Below are positions 1 to 11,355 of a stretch of 64,000 nucleotides of DNA, in pieces. The notes under the pieces were generated by a model. The model had not been told where the DNA came from and made no database searches. It saw nothing but the letters and a program-made list of their open reading frames with translations. Position 1 is the stretch's first letter. The number at the start of each line of letters is the position of its first letter. The translations under genes were made by a program, and so were the position numbers. The stretch comes from Schistosoma haematobium (taxonomy: Eukaryota; Platyhelminthes; Trematoda; Strigeidida; Schistosomatidae), in the NCBI RefSeq assembly GCF_000699445.3, contig NC_067196.1, positions 23,205,116 to 23,269,115 on the forward strand. The letters are read 5' to 3'.

Positions 1-479
1 AAATTTTCCACATTATTCATTCATTAAAAGTTAATTTTATTCAAATAGTTTACGAATTCTAGATTATGTTTTCATAATGAGGGCTTGTTTTTCCCTCTTG
101 TTAGTGGAGTTATGGAATAGCTTATATATAGTTTGTGTATTTCGTCCCGTTTAAGATAAATCTATCTGCCAACCCTAACTGATCAATTCATCCATCAATA
201 TTGTGAATAGGCGAGTTGAAACAACTTACTTCAAAAGTGTTTTATATGTGTATGTATGGGTTGGGTTATTCTTCAGAATTTCAAATGGATCAAATGCTTC
301 TCTTAGTTGACTTATTCTGAGGTTCCGATCTAAAAGTTTAATCCATAAAGTAGCGATAACCAGTGAACAAAATATGTTAGTATACCATTCTATCCTTCAG
401 GATCTTGTGATAAATCTATGCGATTAGTTTGAAATGAGGGTATTCCAACTCTCTCTTCATCTGTAAATATTACTTAAGT

Positions 480-660
480 ATCAGGCACCTGCTCTTTGTC
501 CTTTAGCTTTCAGAAAAGATCCTCCTTCAGGTGAAGATAAATAGTAGGACCCTTTTGGTAGGGACTAAATAACTCTTGGCCTGCCGGAATGTAGACTTAC
601 TGCTCCTGGTCATGGCAGGTCATTTGGAAGTTTGCGACAAAATAAATGGTTTCGGTTCAC
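480..660. repeat. Fragment of an unclassified dispersed repeat
   Basis: tactgctcctggtcatggcaggtcatttggaagt resembles, in the same sense, ctactgctctaggcaggtcgtttggaga at 58749. The rest of the two blocks is diverged. No known family recognised. Confidence 0.3.
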
Positions 661-1083
661 GAAGCCTAAGTTATTCCGATTGTTTAACGAGATAATGACT
701 TTTCAACCAGTTTCATGTAATGTGAGGTTAACTGTAATTGAGCATGTTATTTCATATGGCTAAACACCATTACAGATGATATAATTGCATTTGTTATTTA
801 TATTTTCTCCATACACTTTACTGATTTATTTCACTCGTTTATTTATTTACTCCTCTTCAACTTACTCTTTACTTACTAGTTCCCAAGTTGTGAATATTTG
901 AACCATTTTTAAGTGGTAATTTTTATTTCCAACTGTACTGATCTATCATTCTCATCAGAAAATCAAGTTAGTCAACATAATATCTCACAGCTATATAAAC
1001 CCGAGATCAACAGTCTACAGCAAGATAAAATAATAATCTAAGTTAGACAACCATTAGAAACAAAAAAACCCACTGGATACCTA

Positions 1084-1205
1084 TTTCTTCCCAGTATGAG
1101 ACTTCTCAGAAGTACACACTCACGACCTTGCACTGGTGTTCTGATCTAGCATCTTCGGCTCCGCGCGTGACAGCTTTAGTTTAAAACCACTGAGCCGAGA
1201 CCCAA
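1084..1205 (-). mobile_element. Degenerate tRNA-derived SINE
   Basis: Contains agtatgagacttctcagaa and aaaccactgagccgagac in antisense, matching the tRNA-derived SINE seen elsewhere in the window. The B box is lost. Confidence 0.4.
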
Positions 1206-1469
1206 AAGAGTGTACGAGTCTAACTAAAATCAATTTTTGATATTGAGGGGTAAAATGTTTCCATGTTTTCAATGGCTATATAAACGTTATTGGTTCTTGG
1301 TTTCAATAAAACTCGACAATCTCCAAGATCTTCATACTGATAAAATAACGATGTTTGTCACCTGCTTACTTATCTTTAAATAGTCACTTATCAGTGAGTA
1401 TTCATACAAACATAAAAATTCTTTAAAAGCTGGTTAAAGGCGAACACTTGAAATAGAGCTAAAGAATAT

Positions 1470-1690
1470 GCTGTCTGATGATAAATGGTTGGAGATAGTT
1501 TATAGAGAACCTCGTTCGAACCAGATTTCATCCTAATTGGCACGAATCATACTTCATGTTAGATTTAAACTAGTATCGACCAGTTTGACAGTCTGGGGCA
1601 TCAGGAAGTAAGTTGTTGGGTCACGATTGACTCCTAGTAAGACTGAAATACTTACAAGTGGCTGATCACGTAGTAGTAACCAATTTTAAA
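1470..1690. repeat. Dispersed repeat, family with 'ttggcac...tcagga' wording
   Basis: ggttggagatagtttatag, cctaattggcacgaatcat, gcatcaggaagtaagttg and agtaagactgaaatacttac follow the same order as blocks at 31765-31960 and 33890-34120. No coding potential. Confidence 0.35.
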
Positions 1691-2334
1691 TTTGTCTTGA
1701 ATAATAGCAATATCTCAACTTGATAGATAATATTCTGAACACTACTACGGAATAAGGATAAATATGAAATCAGTTAGTACACAGTGATTAATCAATGTAA
1801 CCATGCATTCTATATGTTATATCATCAAGATTTCTGTTATAAAAATGCAGTTATTTTATTTAATCCTTATCATAAGAGTAAATTCAAAAAAGGATGCTAG
1901 TCAGATGATCAAAAAAGACTATTAAATACCTAACCAGTTACTTTCATAAACTTGAAGTGAAGGAATAATATTAAGGTACAGTTGAAAGATGTTTTATGGA
2001 AATCAAATTAATTTGTATTTTCTATTCATTATAAATTAATTGATAAGACGGTACAGTTAACCTATGCTTTCTAATTTTAAATGATTGTCTAGCTAAGATC
2101 AGTCCGTAATGTAAACCATGAGGTACTTATGCCTGTTAAACATAAATATTTCAGTGACAATATGTTGTGTTTTCTGGACTACACAAGTCGGCCTATTGGT
2201 GAATTAATTCAGGATGTTCTAATGAGAGTTTGTTATCGATTAAGTTCAGATACGCCAGAAGCGAAACAGTTGTCACTATTATTATCAGACGAGTATCACG
2301 TTTTGTCTCACATTGAATGAAGTTACTTTTGAGA

Positions 2335-2435
2335 ATCTCCATACTAGAACGGACCAACCATAGATTGCTTTTTAATTTTCAACCATGCCTCAATTGAGAT
2401 CAATCCGTGATGAATACAATTTACAAAAAGTGAAT
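2335..2435 (+). mobile_element. Degenerate tRNA-derived SINE tail
   Basis: ctccatactagaacggacc, then ttttcaaccatgcctcaa and gagatcaatccgtgatg follow the order of the SINE 3' half. A similar scrap (gattgtctagctaagatcag) lies at 2068-2112. Confidence 0.35.
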
Positions 2436-3659
2436 AGTTTTAGGAATCTACTAAATAGTTACTACAGATTATAATGCAATAATTTGGTTATACGTTTTAC
2501 CTTAGTAATTTTAGAAGCATGATTAGCTAACCATAGAGACATCTTTTTAACAGAGATTAAGCAAACATATAGACAAACAAACAGACAAATGAAAATGAAA
2601 TAGCCTCAAAACATTTTGCTTGTTATATTAAAATAGATTTAACTATAGTTTTTGTGATAAATTGATATGGACTGGAGAAACATTAAAAACCAAATATACC
2701 GTAGAGCCCACAACCGTACAGAGGATTCAACCTGCTGATTTTCAATACGTTTTCTACTTTAACATTTAGATATCTAATCGCTTTAGAGTCTCTAGAAAAT
2801 GCGTATGCTGGAAATACCGACAGAAAACAAAAAATAGGGAAGTATGAAAAGCAACTTACCCTCTAACGTTGATGCATGTGCAGAAAACAGCTGTACTTTA
2901 CCTTGAATATTCAGCTCTAGAATCATCTGAAAACATGTCAAATCTTTTTTTTAATGCTGTTGAAAGTTTGTCAAGAATTCTGATTAGATAAGTTATTGTA
3001 AGTATTTTCTAAGCTTCTGGAGTGTTTTTTGAGGGATTACCAAAGACTTCTAGCAATTTTAGTTTTCTCAAGGAACATTATCCTTTTAAGCCATTAGAGG
3101 TAATAAACTAATAGTATACACTCATGATTTTAGTGAATTTAGAGATAAATATGATGAACATCTAATATTACAAGTGATAGCCTATATGGCTGAAATCTTA
3201 CATTCATAACATTATTCTTGAATATCGAAAATTCCTTTTGAATTTCATAGTTTACAGACATTAAGCTTAGTTCTCTTCGTGCAAATGCTGACGGATTATC
3301 CAGTGAGATGTTTGAATTAAAACGGAAGAATTCTTAATAAATACTTTAATATACACTTGTCATTAAATGGCCTAGTATGTCAATCCGCTCAGAATACATA
3401 TGTATCAATGAAGGCTGATGAGCTGCAGTCGTCAACATTACTAAGGGTAAGATTCAAACATCAATTACATTCTTGTCACATAAGCTAATTGTTAAGTGGA
3501 TTCAATAGTTCAATAGATAATACGATCGCCAATTGATGTGAAAGGTAATAAATTCAAGTCCAGACATGAGTGTCAAAGGTGAAGTTCAAGCGCATTCAGA
3601 TGACCAATCCCGAATAGAATGAACCATACATCCTGGATTTTACTGGTAACTATTATTCA

Positions 3660-6420
3660 ACATTAACACAAAAATAAATAAATAGTTTTTTGTTTCCTTT
3701 TTATCTAACATTAACTTATCAGCTATTGTTACTTAAGAGTTGCACTTTGATCAATCCTTACAGAAAAGGACCCCACACAAACCTTCAGCAATATCTTTCT
3801 ACTGAAGTGTTTTTTATTTATTTTCGGTCTTTTTTGTCGATTTTATTTCTTCAAGAAAAAAAAACAATTAGAAATTCAAGTTGTTTCGTTTTTTTCTTAA
3901 AAAAAAACAAGGAGTAAATAAACAAGCCAAATAATAATAATAATAATAACCACAAACATAATAATATTAGAGTGATTCAGTATATTTCATGGTCAAGCCT
4001 GACGTGCAACTTTTAAAATTAATTTGTGTACATACATATAGTTTTTTATTGCTATGTGAGTATGCATGTTTGTATATTCATGTATATATATATCTATATT
4101 AGATATGTATTGGCATGCTCAAAGTTATTTCATCTGTTATGCATAAGATTGTAAACTGAGAGAATAATAGTAATAATACAAAGAAGAAATCAAGTGTTCT
4201 GTTCTTCTGTTGTTTAAAAAAACAAAAACAAAAAGAGAATCTTTTCTTTGTCAGTTTAAAATTAATGAATTTTCTTTTTTTAAAAAAATTTTTAGTAACA
4301 ATATTTGAACAAAAATAATTTGAAAATAGAGGTCTTTATAGAATAATAATGATAGTAACCCTTTTTTTTCTCTGCTGACAACTATGTTAACGATTATGTG
4401 TGTACATTAACAAGCATATAAAATATTTGAATTTAACGGTACTTTGTATACATATACCCTGTGTCTGTATCGAATACAAAATGAACAAGATATAACATTT
4501 TCAATATTTCAATGTGTTTAAACACATTACAACTACTCACATAGAGGGAGAGCGAGAGAGAGGTAAAGTTAAGCACGAGCGCGAATAAATATAGATACTT
4601 AGACATTTATAAATTTATTTCTATGAAGAAAAATAATAAAAAAAAACAACAACAGTAAAATGATTTAATTATTGTAACTTTAAATGAACAATTAAAATTT
4701 AACAAAAAAGAAATAAGAAAAAGAAGACAGTATAGATAATCGTCAATGTTTATCATAAATGTCGATTCTATTGATGGAATGATAAATTTTTGTTGTCAAT
4801 ATATCTGTCTGGTGAACTTGTATGGATAAGATAGATATTATTATTATTATTATCTTGATATCATTGCAAAGTTGGAATAATAATAATAATAGTAATAATA
4901 ATAATTTGTCTTTTTTTCATTGGTGTCATGCATTTAACAAAAATTATCTATAAAATAATTTACAATAAAGTTAAACTGTAACTCCCACGAATAAAAAGTA
5001 GCTTGTTGTAATATAGTAGCCATATCCAATGATGAACATTCACTTTCATATATACGCTCATATGCATTCGAGCACAAATGTAGATATACGCACTTATAAA
5101 TCGCATTACCAAACATGATATACTAGACGTAAAAAGGTCATTATCACGGTAAAAAAAAAGAATAGCAATTTTAATAATAAACATAATGTATGATAAATTT
5201 TCTAAATAAAAAGTGAATTCGATAAAGAATTACTATGACTACTATTAGTAACAATACTAATAATGATCATTACTAATCGTTAGTTAATATTATTACCATT
5301 ATTATTATTATTATTATTATCATTATTATTCACTGTTAAGTGTATGCATAATAAAATAGTTGGGGTATTTTCTACATGACTGATAAATGAATAGACGAAA
5401 GCGAAATGTGTTGACATAAAATGGCAAAACTCTCTATCTCTCTCTCGCTCTCATACACGCACTTTCTAGATTGTTATACTTGTGTGTAAAGAATTCATGC
5501 CTGTGTAATATAAGGGTTATTACATTAAGTGATCAGAATGAGAAGATTTTAGTAGTGAACAAAGAAACGCAACGCATAATTCGAAATGCGGGTAATCAAA
5601 TCTGTGCTAATATTAAAGAGTACTACTAATGCTACTAATAATAATAATGTCACTAATAATAATTGGAACAATAGACAAAGCAATAATAATAATAATAATA
5701 AGATAGTTACCATATCAGAAGAGACTTAAATATTACTTATTACTATTAAATAACCACTCCACCCTCACTAATAATAATGAACTTATTTATCAGAATAATA
5801 ATAGTAACATGATTTAACTTGGAAAATACTTTCTATAAAAAAAATAAAAATGATAAACTGGATATTTTTGGTTGATTTTTGTCTGATTATTATATAGTAA
5901 GGTGAAATTTGTGCGAGTGTGTGTGTGTGAGAGAGAGAGAAGCACACAAATGAAAAATGCGTTTGTGTGTGAATGGTGGTAGGTAGGTGGTTAAGTTTGA
6001 AGAAGATGAGTGAATGAGATAATACAGAAAAAAATATGATTATTGTTTAAGTATTTCACTATGTTATCTTGTTTTATTTTTATATTTTCAAGAGAATGAG
6101 AAAAAAACGAAGTTCTGACATGAAAAATAAATTATAGTATGAAATAATCTCTGTCATGGATTCGTTTGTCTGATCATTGAAATGAACCAGACAAGTTCAT
6201 GAAAGAGACTGGAATAAGACCTGATGGATATGATGATGATGATGACTTTTTCTCACTGTCATATAACTTGTTCTTTCATGTACACTTTCACATATAAACA
6301 CACATACATACACTACTTAAGAAATAGGAGTAGTTATGATAGTATTACAACTGTGTTTTCCACTTTTCTTCCTTTTCCACTTAATTATTTACTTATCCGA
6401 CAATGACCTATATTAAAGAG
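3660..6420. repeat. AAT/ATT-rich low-complexity tract
   Basis: Gene-free. Holds many short AAT/ATT runs (3931-3950, 4839-4855, 4876-4904, 5296-5330, 5634-5700), A and T homopolymers, a gagagagcgagaga run at 4545-4562, a tctctctctcgctctc run at 5431-5452 and a gtgtgtgtgagagagaga run at 5918-5940. No ORF above 75 codons. It could be an AT-rich 3' UTR of an undetected gene, but nothing shows that. Confidence 0.6.
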
Positions 6421-6744
6421 AGAAATCACATTAGTGTAATATATTATAATACAGAAACTAACTGTCATTAGAGAATAGTATCAAACTATGAATTGCGATA
6501 TTTAACTGTTTATCATAAATTTTGATGATTCCAATTTTGTTATTATTAGTTTTTTAGTTTGATAAATAAACTATCATGTTTGTATTTTCTTGCCTTCTTG
6601 TTGGTACATTTTCGGTATCAAGTTTATTTGTTGACAAATAATACAAAAAAAAAAAGTTATAGACAGAAATGACCCGTTTTAATAATAACAAGTTAACTGA
6701 GCTACTTTTAATGAGATCTGATAGAATTTTAAGGGGATTCATAA

Positions 6745-7265
6745 ATTCGGAATAGGGAGTTGTGGAGATTGTAGTAATTTTAATAGTTGAATTCGTGAGT
6801 CGATCTAAGCTAGACTACCGTTGAATATATTAGACATTAGCATTGTTGCATGACGGCTTAGTGGTTTAGAGGTTTATTTATTTTAACGCATAGACATCGG
6901 TACAAGGAGGCACCAAATATATATGGGCCACACAAATCTCATTCGATATGTGTGAGGGCTGTGATACTGCCCGGGTGCCCAAACCGAAGCAGATGGTTTT
7001 CTTAGGGGGCCACACCCCGAGCCTTCGACCTGAAGGTCTGATCCACAAGGCAGTGGAGCACCGTAAGGAGATGCAGTCCCATGGAAGCCGGTTAGGCGCG
7101 CGAGACAGAAGGTTCTAGGTTTGAGTCTCATGTGCGGGTTCGTGGATGCGCAATGCTGAGGAGTTCTATAGTAGAACGAAACGGCCGTCCAGTGCTTCCA
7201 GGTTTCTGATGGTGGTCTTACTGAGATCTATTCATGGATTCAACTGTCAAAATTCATGAATTGAT
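6745..7265. mobile_element. Head-to-head tRNA-derived SINEs with a nested SINE inside
   Basis: 6755-6830 is the antisense SINE tail (gattgtagtaattttaatag, gtcgatctaagctagac). 6846-7265 is a sense copy: CGGCTTAGTGGTTTAGAGGTT, then GCGCGCGAGACAGAAGG, B-box-like GGTTTGAGTC, the CGAAACGGCCGTCCAGTGC block and the tail. Its tRNA-like part is interrupted from about 6878 to 7086 by another repeat starting tatttattttaa, the reverse complement of the family at 19.1-19.3 kb. Confidence 0.65.
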
Positions 7266-7329
7266 TAAATTTGGGTTTTAAAGGGATTGATAATGTGTAT
7301 AGATTACAGATTAATCTCAATATTGGTGC

Positions 7330-7500
7330 TATTGGAGACTAGGGAACACTGGATGGATATTTCGTTCTAGGATAAGACTCATTATTGGTGAATATCTGCA
7401 TTGCTACCAGCAATCGAACCTAGGATGTATAGGTTCTCATGATGAACGCTTAACCATTAGAATTGCTGAGTCAAGGACCAGTGATACAATTTCAACTTCA
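7330..7500 (-). mobile_element. Degenerate tRNA-derived SINE
   Basis: Antisense order: cactggatggatatttcgttc, gcaatcgaacctaggatg (B box), gaacgcttaaccattagaattgctgag. Confidence 0.5.
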
Positions 7501-8299
7501 ATAAATTTCAGATATAGTGCAATTATTATCTAATAACAATAGTGGTAACTGTTTCACTCACAACATGAGTCAACTTTACCAGTAACGATTTTTAACTAGA
7601 ATTTAAGAAACTCTGTAACGCAATTCATTATTGAGATAACTATTATAGTTTGATGGGAGCTTGAGGATAAAGTGCCTACTACGATGAAACAGTTGTCCAG
7701 TAATCCCTCGTATTCTTAGTACTCTAAATGAGATGGATTTGTGATCTTTAGTTACAAATCGATAAATTGTTGAAGAATATTTTATAGAGATGATGTACAG
7801 AAGAATTTTCCTTTACAAATGAATCAGTTGGTTCAGTAAGAGCAGTAAATGCTTGAAGCACGATACAAAATGAAGATGAACAATGTTCTCTGTTTTCTGT
7901 TAATATATCGCATTCATGTAGTTTCTTGCTCGCTCTAACCACCGATTCGTTTTGTGGATGAGTATTAACGACATGAATTTACACCAAATCACGATTCTTT
8001 AATAAGATAACTTGTAATGAGAAGGATATCTTGTTAGATTACTGGAAAGTTGTCTATACATGAAGGAGAGATAGTTAAAGTGATTCAGGTTTGATAGGTT
8101 CTTTGGCATATATTGACTTAATTTTAGTGAACATAAACAGAAAGTCATAATATACATCATTCATAAGAGTAGTCCATTAACTTCCACCATTTCTACACTA
8201 CAAAAGTCAGTGATCATAAATATTCATTTCGTAAATTTATGGATATCATGTAGAATATTTTATAATCTTAATCTGATTACTTGGTGTTGTTTACTTGCA

Positions 8300-8515
8300 T
8301 CTTCCCATTGTTATTTAGGACTGCAACTGATCAGTATCTTGTTGGCATATGTGCATCCTGTGCGGTTTGCCTCGATATTGCCTTAAGTCGCAAGCTTTAT
8401 GAGAAAAGATGGATAGTGGCTAGCAGTGAAATACAGGACGCATGTTTCGCCCTATTTGGGTCTCGTCAGCTGGATGTACCCTGTCGCACAAGCGGGTGGC
8501 TATCAGGACTCAGTA
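8300..8515 (-). mobile_element. Sm-alpha-type SINE with hammerhead ribozyme
   Basis: On the minus strand the schistosome hammerhead SINE signature is readable. The core CUGACGA is at 8469..8463 (position 7 of CUGANGA is free), then stem-loop II with the AAATA loop, GAAA at 8448..8445, stem III, and the GUC cleavage triplet at 8439..8437 followed by the other strand of stem I and CACTGCTAGCCA. All core bases I could check are kept. Stem I and stem II each carry one mismatch. Sm-alpha elements are pol III-transcribed SINEs with an active hammerhead. Confidence 0.82.
8425..8482 (-). ncRNA. Hammerhead ribozyme (type I, Sm-alpha-like)
   Basis: Ordered elements on the minus strand: stem I strand (ACATCCAG), CUGACGA, stem II with loop, GAAA, stem III (ACATGC/GCGTC region), cleavage after GUC at 8437/8436, stem I return (CTGTAT). 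Core is complete; one stem I mismatch and one stem II A/G mismatch may lower activity. Confidence 0.75.
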
Positions 8516-9271
8516 GCTAAATGGATAACGTGATGGCTTTTGAAAAGGACAGTGATAAGTACAAAATCGCGACACCGTCTACCATATGTGTGTCTTGACA
8601 CTCTTTCGTATCTCCTCTCCAATATCTGAGTGTTTGTACTAATAATTTGCGTATTTCTAACAGGATTCCATGAGTGTTGTTATTATGTCAGTTCTCCCAA
8701 GTTTTGATCTACCTCCTATTTTGAGGTATCTATTCTACCTTTTATCATTCATATCATTACTAGTACATCCGTCATTCTCAATTGATTTCTACTCTTTATT
8801 TATCATGAATGGTTATGTAAAGTTTTTTTCATTGCTATCATTTACACATGAATTGTATTGTTTAGTTTACTGTTCTCATCTGTGCCTATAAATATTACTG
8901 TTTGATGGAATAAGCTTTAGCAAAGATTTAATTTAAAATATCATCAGTCGCTTGTTCTAAATAATAGTTTCAACAAACGACATTCTAACATTTTGAAATT
9001 CAGCCTTGAATTATCATCATTCTGAATTTTCTAATGTTCAGCGCTTCTATGGGGTTGCATGGAAATAGGAGGTACTAATGTAATGAATAAAGCCTATTGT
9101 ACTTATATATGACTTTCGACAGCTAACCAGCAATCACTTTGATAACACCCAAAGTTTAGTAAATATAATTGTACTACTTGAAAATTTAAAAGTAGCATAA
9201 AATAATCATTCAATTTTCGGGCGGTTTATTACAATTTTTAGGTGTTGCAAGGTTTCACTAAAAAAGGAGTC

Positions 9272-9390
9272 CCACAATAGGACAAAACGGCCGTCCAGTG
9301 CTCCCAGGTTTTCCATGATGGTCTAACTTTAATCGATTCATGGTCTTAACTATTGAAATTACTATAATATTCACAAAACCCCTTCTGGTA
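9272..9390 (+). mobile_element. 3' half of a tRNA-derived SINE
   Basis: Begins at gagtcccacaataggac, then AAAACGGCCGTCCAGTGC, CCAGGTTTTCCATGATGG and the tail ACTATTGAAATTACTATAAT. 5' truncated. Confidence 0.65.
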
Positions 9391-9817
9391 CTAAAAAATT
9401 TACAAATTTCCAAGTGGCCTAGTTTATTGGTTTTCAAAGATGATGAACTGAATTTTCATTTTTAAAGTAGCAGGCAGTCCAAAAGTAGGATAAAAGCTGT
9501 ATATTGCTTGATGTTATTAGATTAATTTTCCCAAGCATTGAATTACTAATTATAAGTATTTTATGGATTGTTGAAATGGTGATCAATATTTTGTATTAAA
9601 CGGAAGGTCCATTGAAGACATGGCTAAGTAAGTTAATTAACGACTTTAAACCGCCGACAGCCTTAAAGTCAGATATAATTCGAAAAAAAACATATGAACG
9701 TTTAAGAATTTAACCAATGTGTTAAGTCTGTCTAAAATCTCATAACTCTTATAATACTTTTAAGGGAAACAAGAAAAATTTAAAATATCGAATTATTCAT
9801 TATTCTAATTTCACTGG

Positions 9818-10010
9818 TTGAAATCATGACCACCATGGAAAACCTGGAAGCACTGGACGGCCGTTTTGTCCTAGTGTGGGACTCCTCAACAGTGCTCATC
9901 CACGATCCCGCCCCGCGAAATTCGAACCCAGGACCTATCAGTCTCGCGCCAGGCACTTAACCAACTAGACCACTGAGCCAGCATCTAACGGTATTAATGT
10001 CTAACTTCAA
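9818..10010 (-). mobile_element. tRNA-derived SINE
   Basis: Antisense copy with GCACTGGACGGCCGTTTTG, B box (gattcgaaccc type: aattcgaacccagga), the gcgaacgctta-like block, gaccactgagcc and the 5' leader. Confidence 0.7.
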
Positions 10011-10369
10011 CCAATCTATCAGTATTTACAACTAAATGATATGATTAATATTTATCTCATGCCCAACTTGATTAAATTTTATTGACCAAATTAAATTACT
10101 AGAAACAGAGAAGCCTCTTCTTAAACCTTGTCAGTTGTGAAAATCAGTGATTATTATCAGGGTAGAATGAATAAGATACTGACTATTATTGAATCGAACG
10201 AACTCCAAAAACATCCTAAACAAAATAATTATATATTCAATTATACAGATATATTTAATCCCATTTGTAGTGAACGAGACTCAGGTGGGGAAAAACAATT
10301 TCTTTATTTCATACAAATTTAAGGAATATCTTCGTGAAATATAATCATACACTTAATGACTCATTTGCG

Positions 10370-10982
10370 AATCTTCCATCAATTGTCCTTTACATTTTCT
10401 ATGATTCTTCTAATTGATGATTCCTTTCTATTTCCCGAGTCTTCATTCACTATATTTGGTGTCTTTGCTAACCAGGAGGCGGAGAGAGTGCAGTTTTGAG
10501 GACGCCATTGCAGGGCCTGGAGTGGAGGTGCTAGTTGGGGCGGTTTGTCAAGGGAATGTGATGTCAAGTGAAATGTTCTGGTGGGGCGGTGTTGGCTGTA
10601 GCGGTTGCTGTCGATGGAGAGGAGTTGTGAGATGTGCGGCTGCTGGACGGGCATTGGATTTTGATCGTCCGGTTGGTCGACATTTCTACGAAGATTAGCA
10701 TACCGACGGACCCGATATTTTGAAGGAGAGCGTGGCAGAGACTAAGGCAGAGGAGAAAGTGGTACGGCGAGCAGAACCACTGTAAGAGCAACTGTTTAAA
10801 GGAGGGACGAGTGTTGTGCATGCTACTTATGTCTATCAACATAAGTCGTATGTAACATTAATCAAAAAATGAATGGCTGGCAGTAGAAGACTAAGAAAAT
10901 CAAATTAAAGTAAACAGAAATAGAAAGGAATCGTCAATTAGAAGAATCATACAAAGTATATAGGACAGTTCATGAAAGATTA
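10370..10982. mobile_element. 613-bp inverted-repeat element with GC-rich core
   Basis: Left arm 10370-10434 and right arm 10917-10982 are inverted copies at roughly 85% identity, sharing TATGATTCTTCTAATTGA and GATTCCTTTCTATTTC. The interior, about 10470-10860, is clearly richer in G and C than its surroundings and holds a small perfect palindrome (acttatgt/acataagt) near 10825-10847. Open frames across it on both strands (up to 94 codons) show no known domain. No clear target duplication was seen. It could be a foldback or MITE-type element, or a repeat that inserted with an inverted duplication. Confidence 0.6.
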
Positions 10983-11247
10983 GTAAATAAAGCATTTAAT
11001 GTATGGTTCTTATATTTTACGAAGATATTCCGTAATTTTGTATGAAACAATAAGATTGTCTCCACCTTAGTCTTCGTTCACTATACAATTGCCTATTTCA
11101 ATTTCTTTCGAAATATCTTGTGGACAAACAACAAATTAGAAATATGATAGTTTATTATAATTGAAATAAAATCTTTAATTAAAATAAATGTAAACCACAA
11201 TCATTATAATATATAATTCAAATATGTTTAACGCGGTATAAAAACAT

Positions 11248-11355
11248 TTAAATATTTTGACAAATTTGTTCAGTTTTCTTATCGAAATCCTGATTTATTG
11301 TATTCAATGCTTCAGTAATTGCTTGTTCACGTACATTTGAATAGATTACTTGAAT
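11248..11355 (-). CDS. XRRA1: XRRA1-like gene, terminal exon
   Basis: Acceptor atattatag. Encodes 35 residues ([19 protein letters not shown] near its start) then TAA at 11250..11248. A TTTATT on the plus strand at 11151-11156 supplies an AATAAA polyadenylation signal on the gene strand. Confidence 0.7.
   Translation of the reverse strand: MQVIYSNVREQAITEALNTINQDFDKKTEQICQNI

Larger units (their letters stand above)
1..3659. other. Gene-free AT-rich stretch with repeat scraps
   Basis: Beyond the repeat pieces listed at 480-660, 1084-1205, 1470-1690 and 2335-2435, I see no exon, RNA gene or intact element. The 63-codon ORF at 2129-2320 sits between two SINE scraps and has no splice or domain support. 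Confidence 0.5.

Noticed and set aside
2129..2320. 63-codon ORF as a terminal exon
   Set aside because: It lies between SINE scraps, has no convincing acceptor, and shows no family resemblance.
4839..5700. CRISPR-like or satellite array from spaced AAT/ATT runs
   Set aside because: The runs have no constant unit or spacing; they are simple-sequence tracts.
6883..7131. 82-codon minus-strand ORF
   Set aside because: Crosses the boundary between a SINE and the repeat nested in it, so it cannot be a conserved gene.
8281..8520. 79-codon plus-strand ORF
   Set aside because: It runs antisense through the Sm-alpha SINE and its hammerhead.
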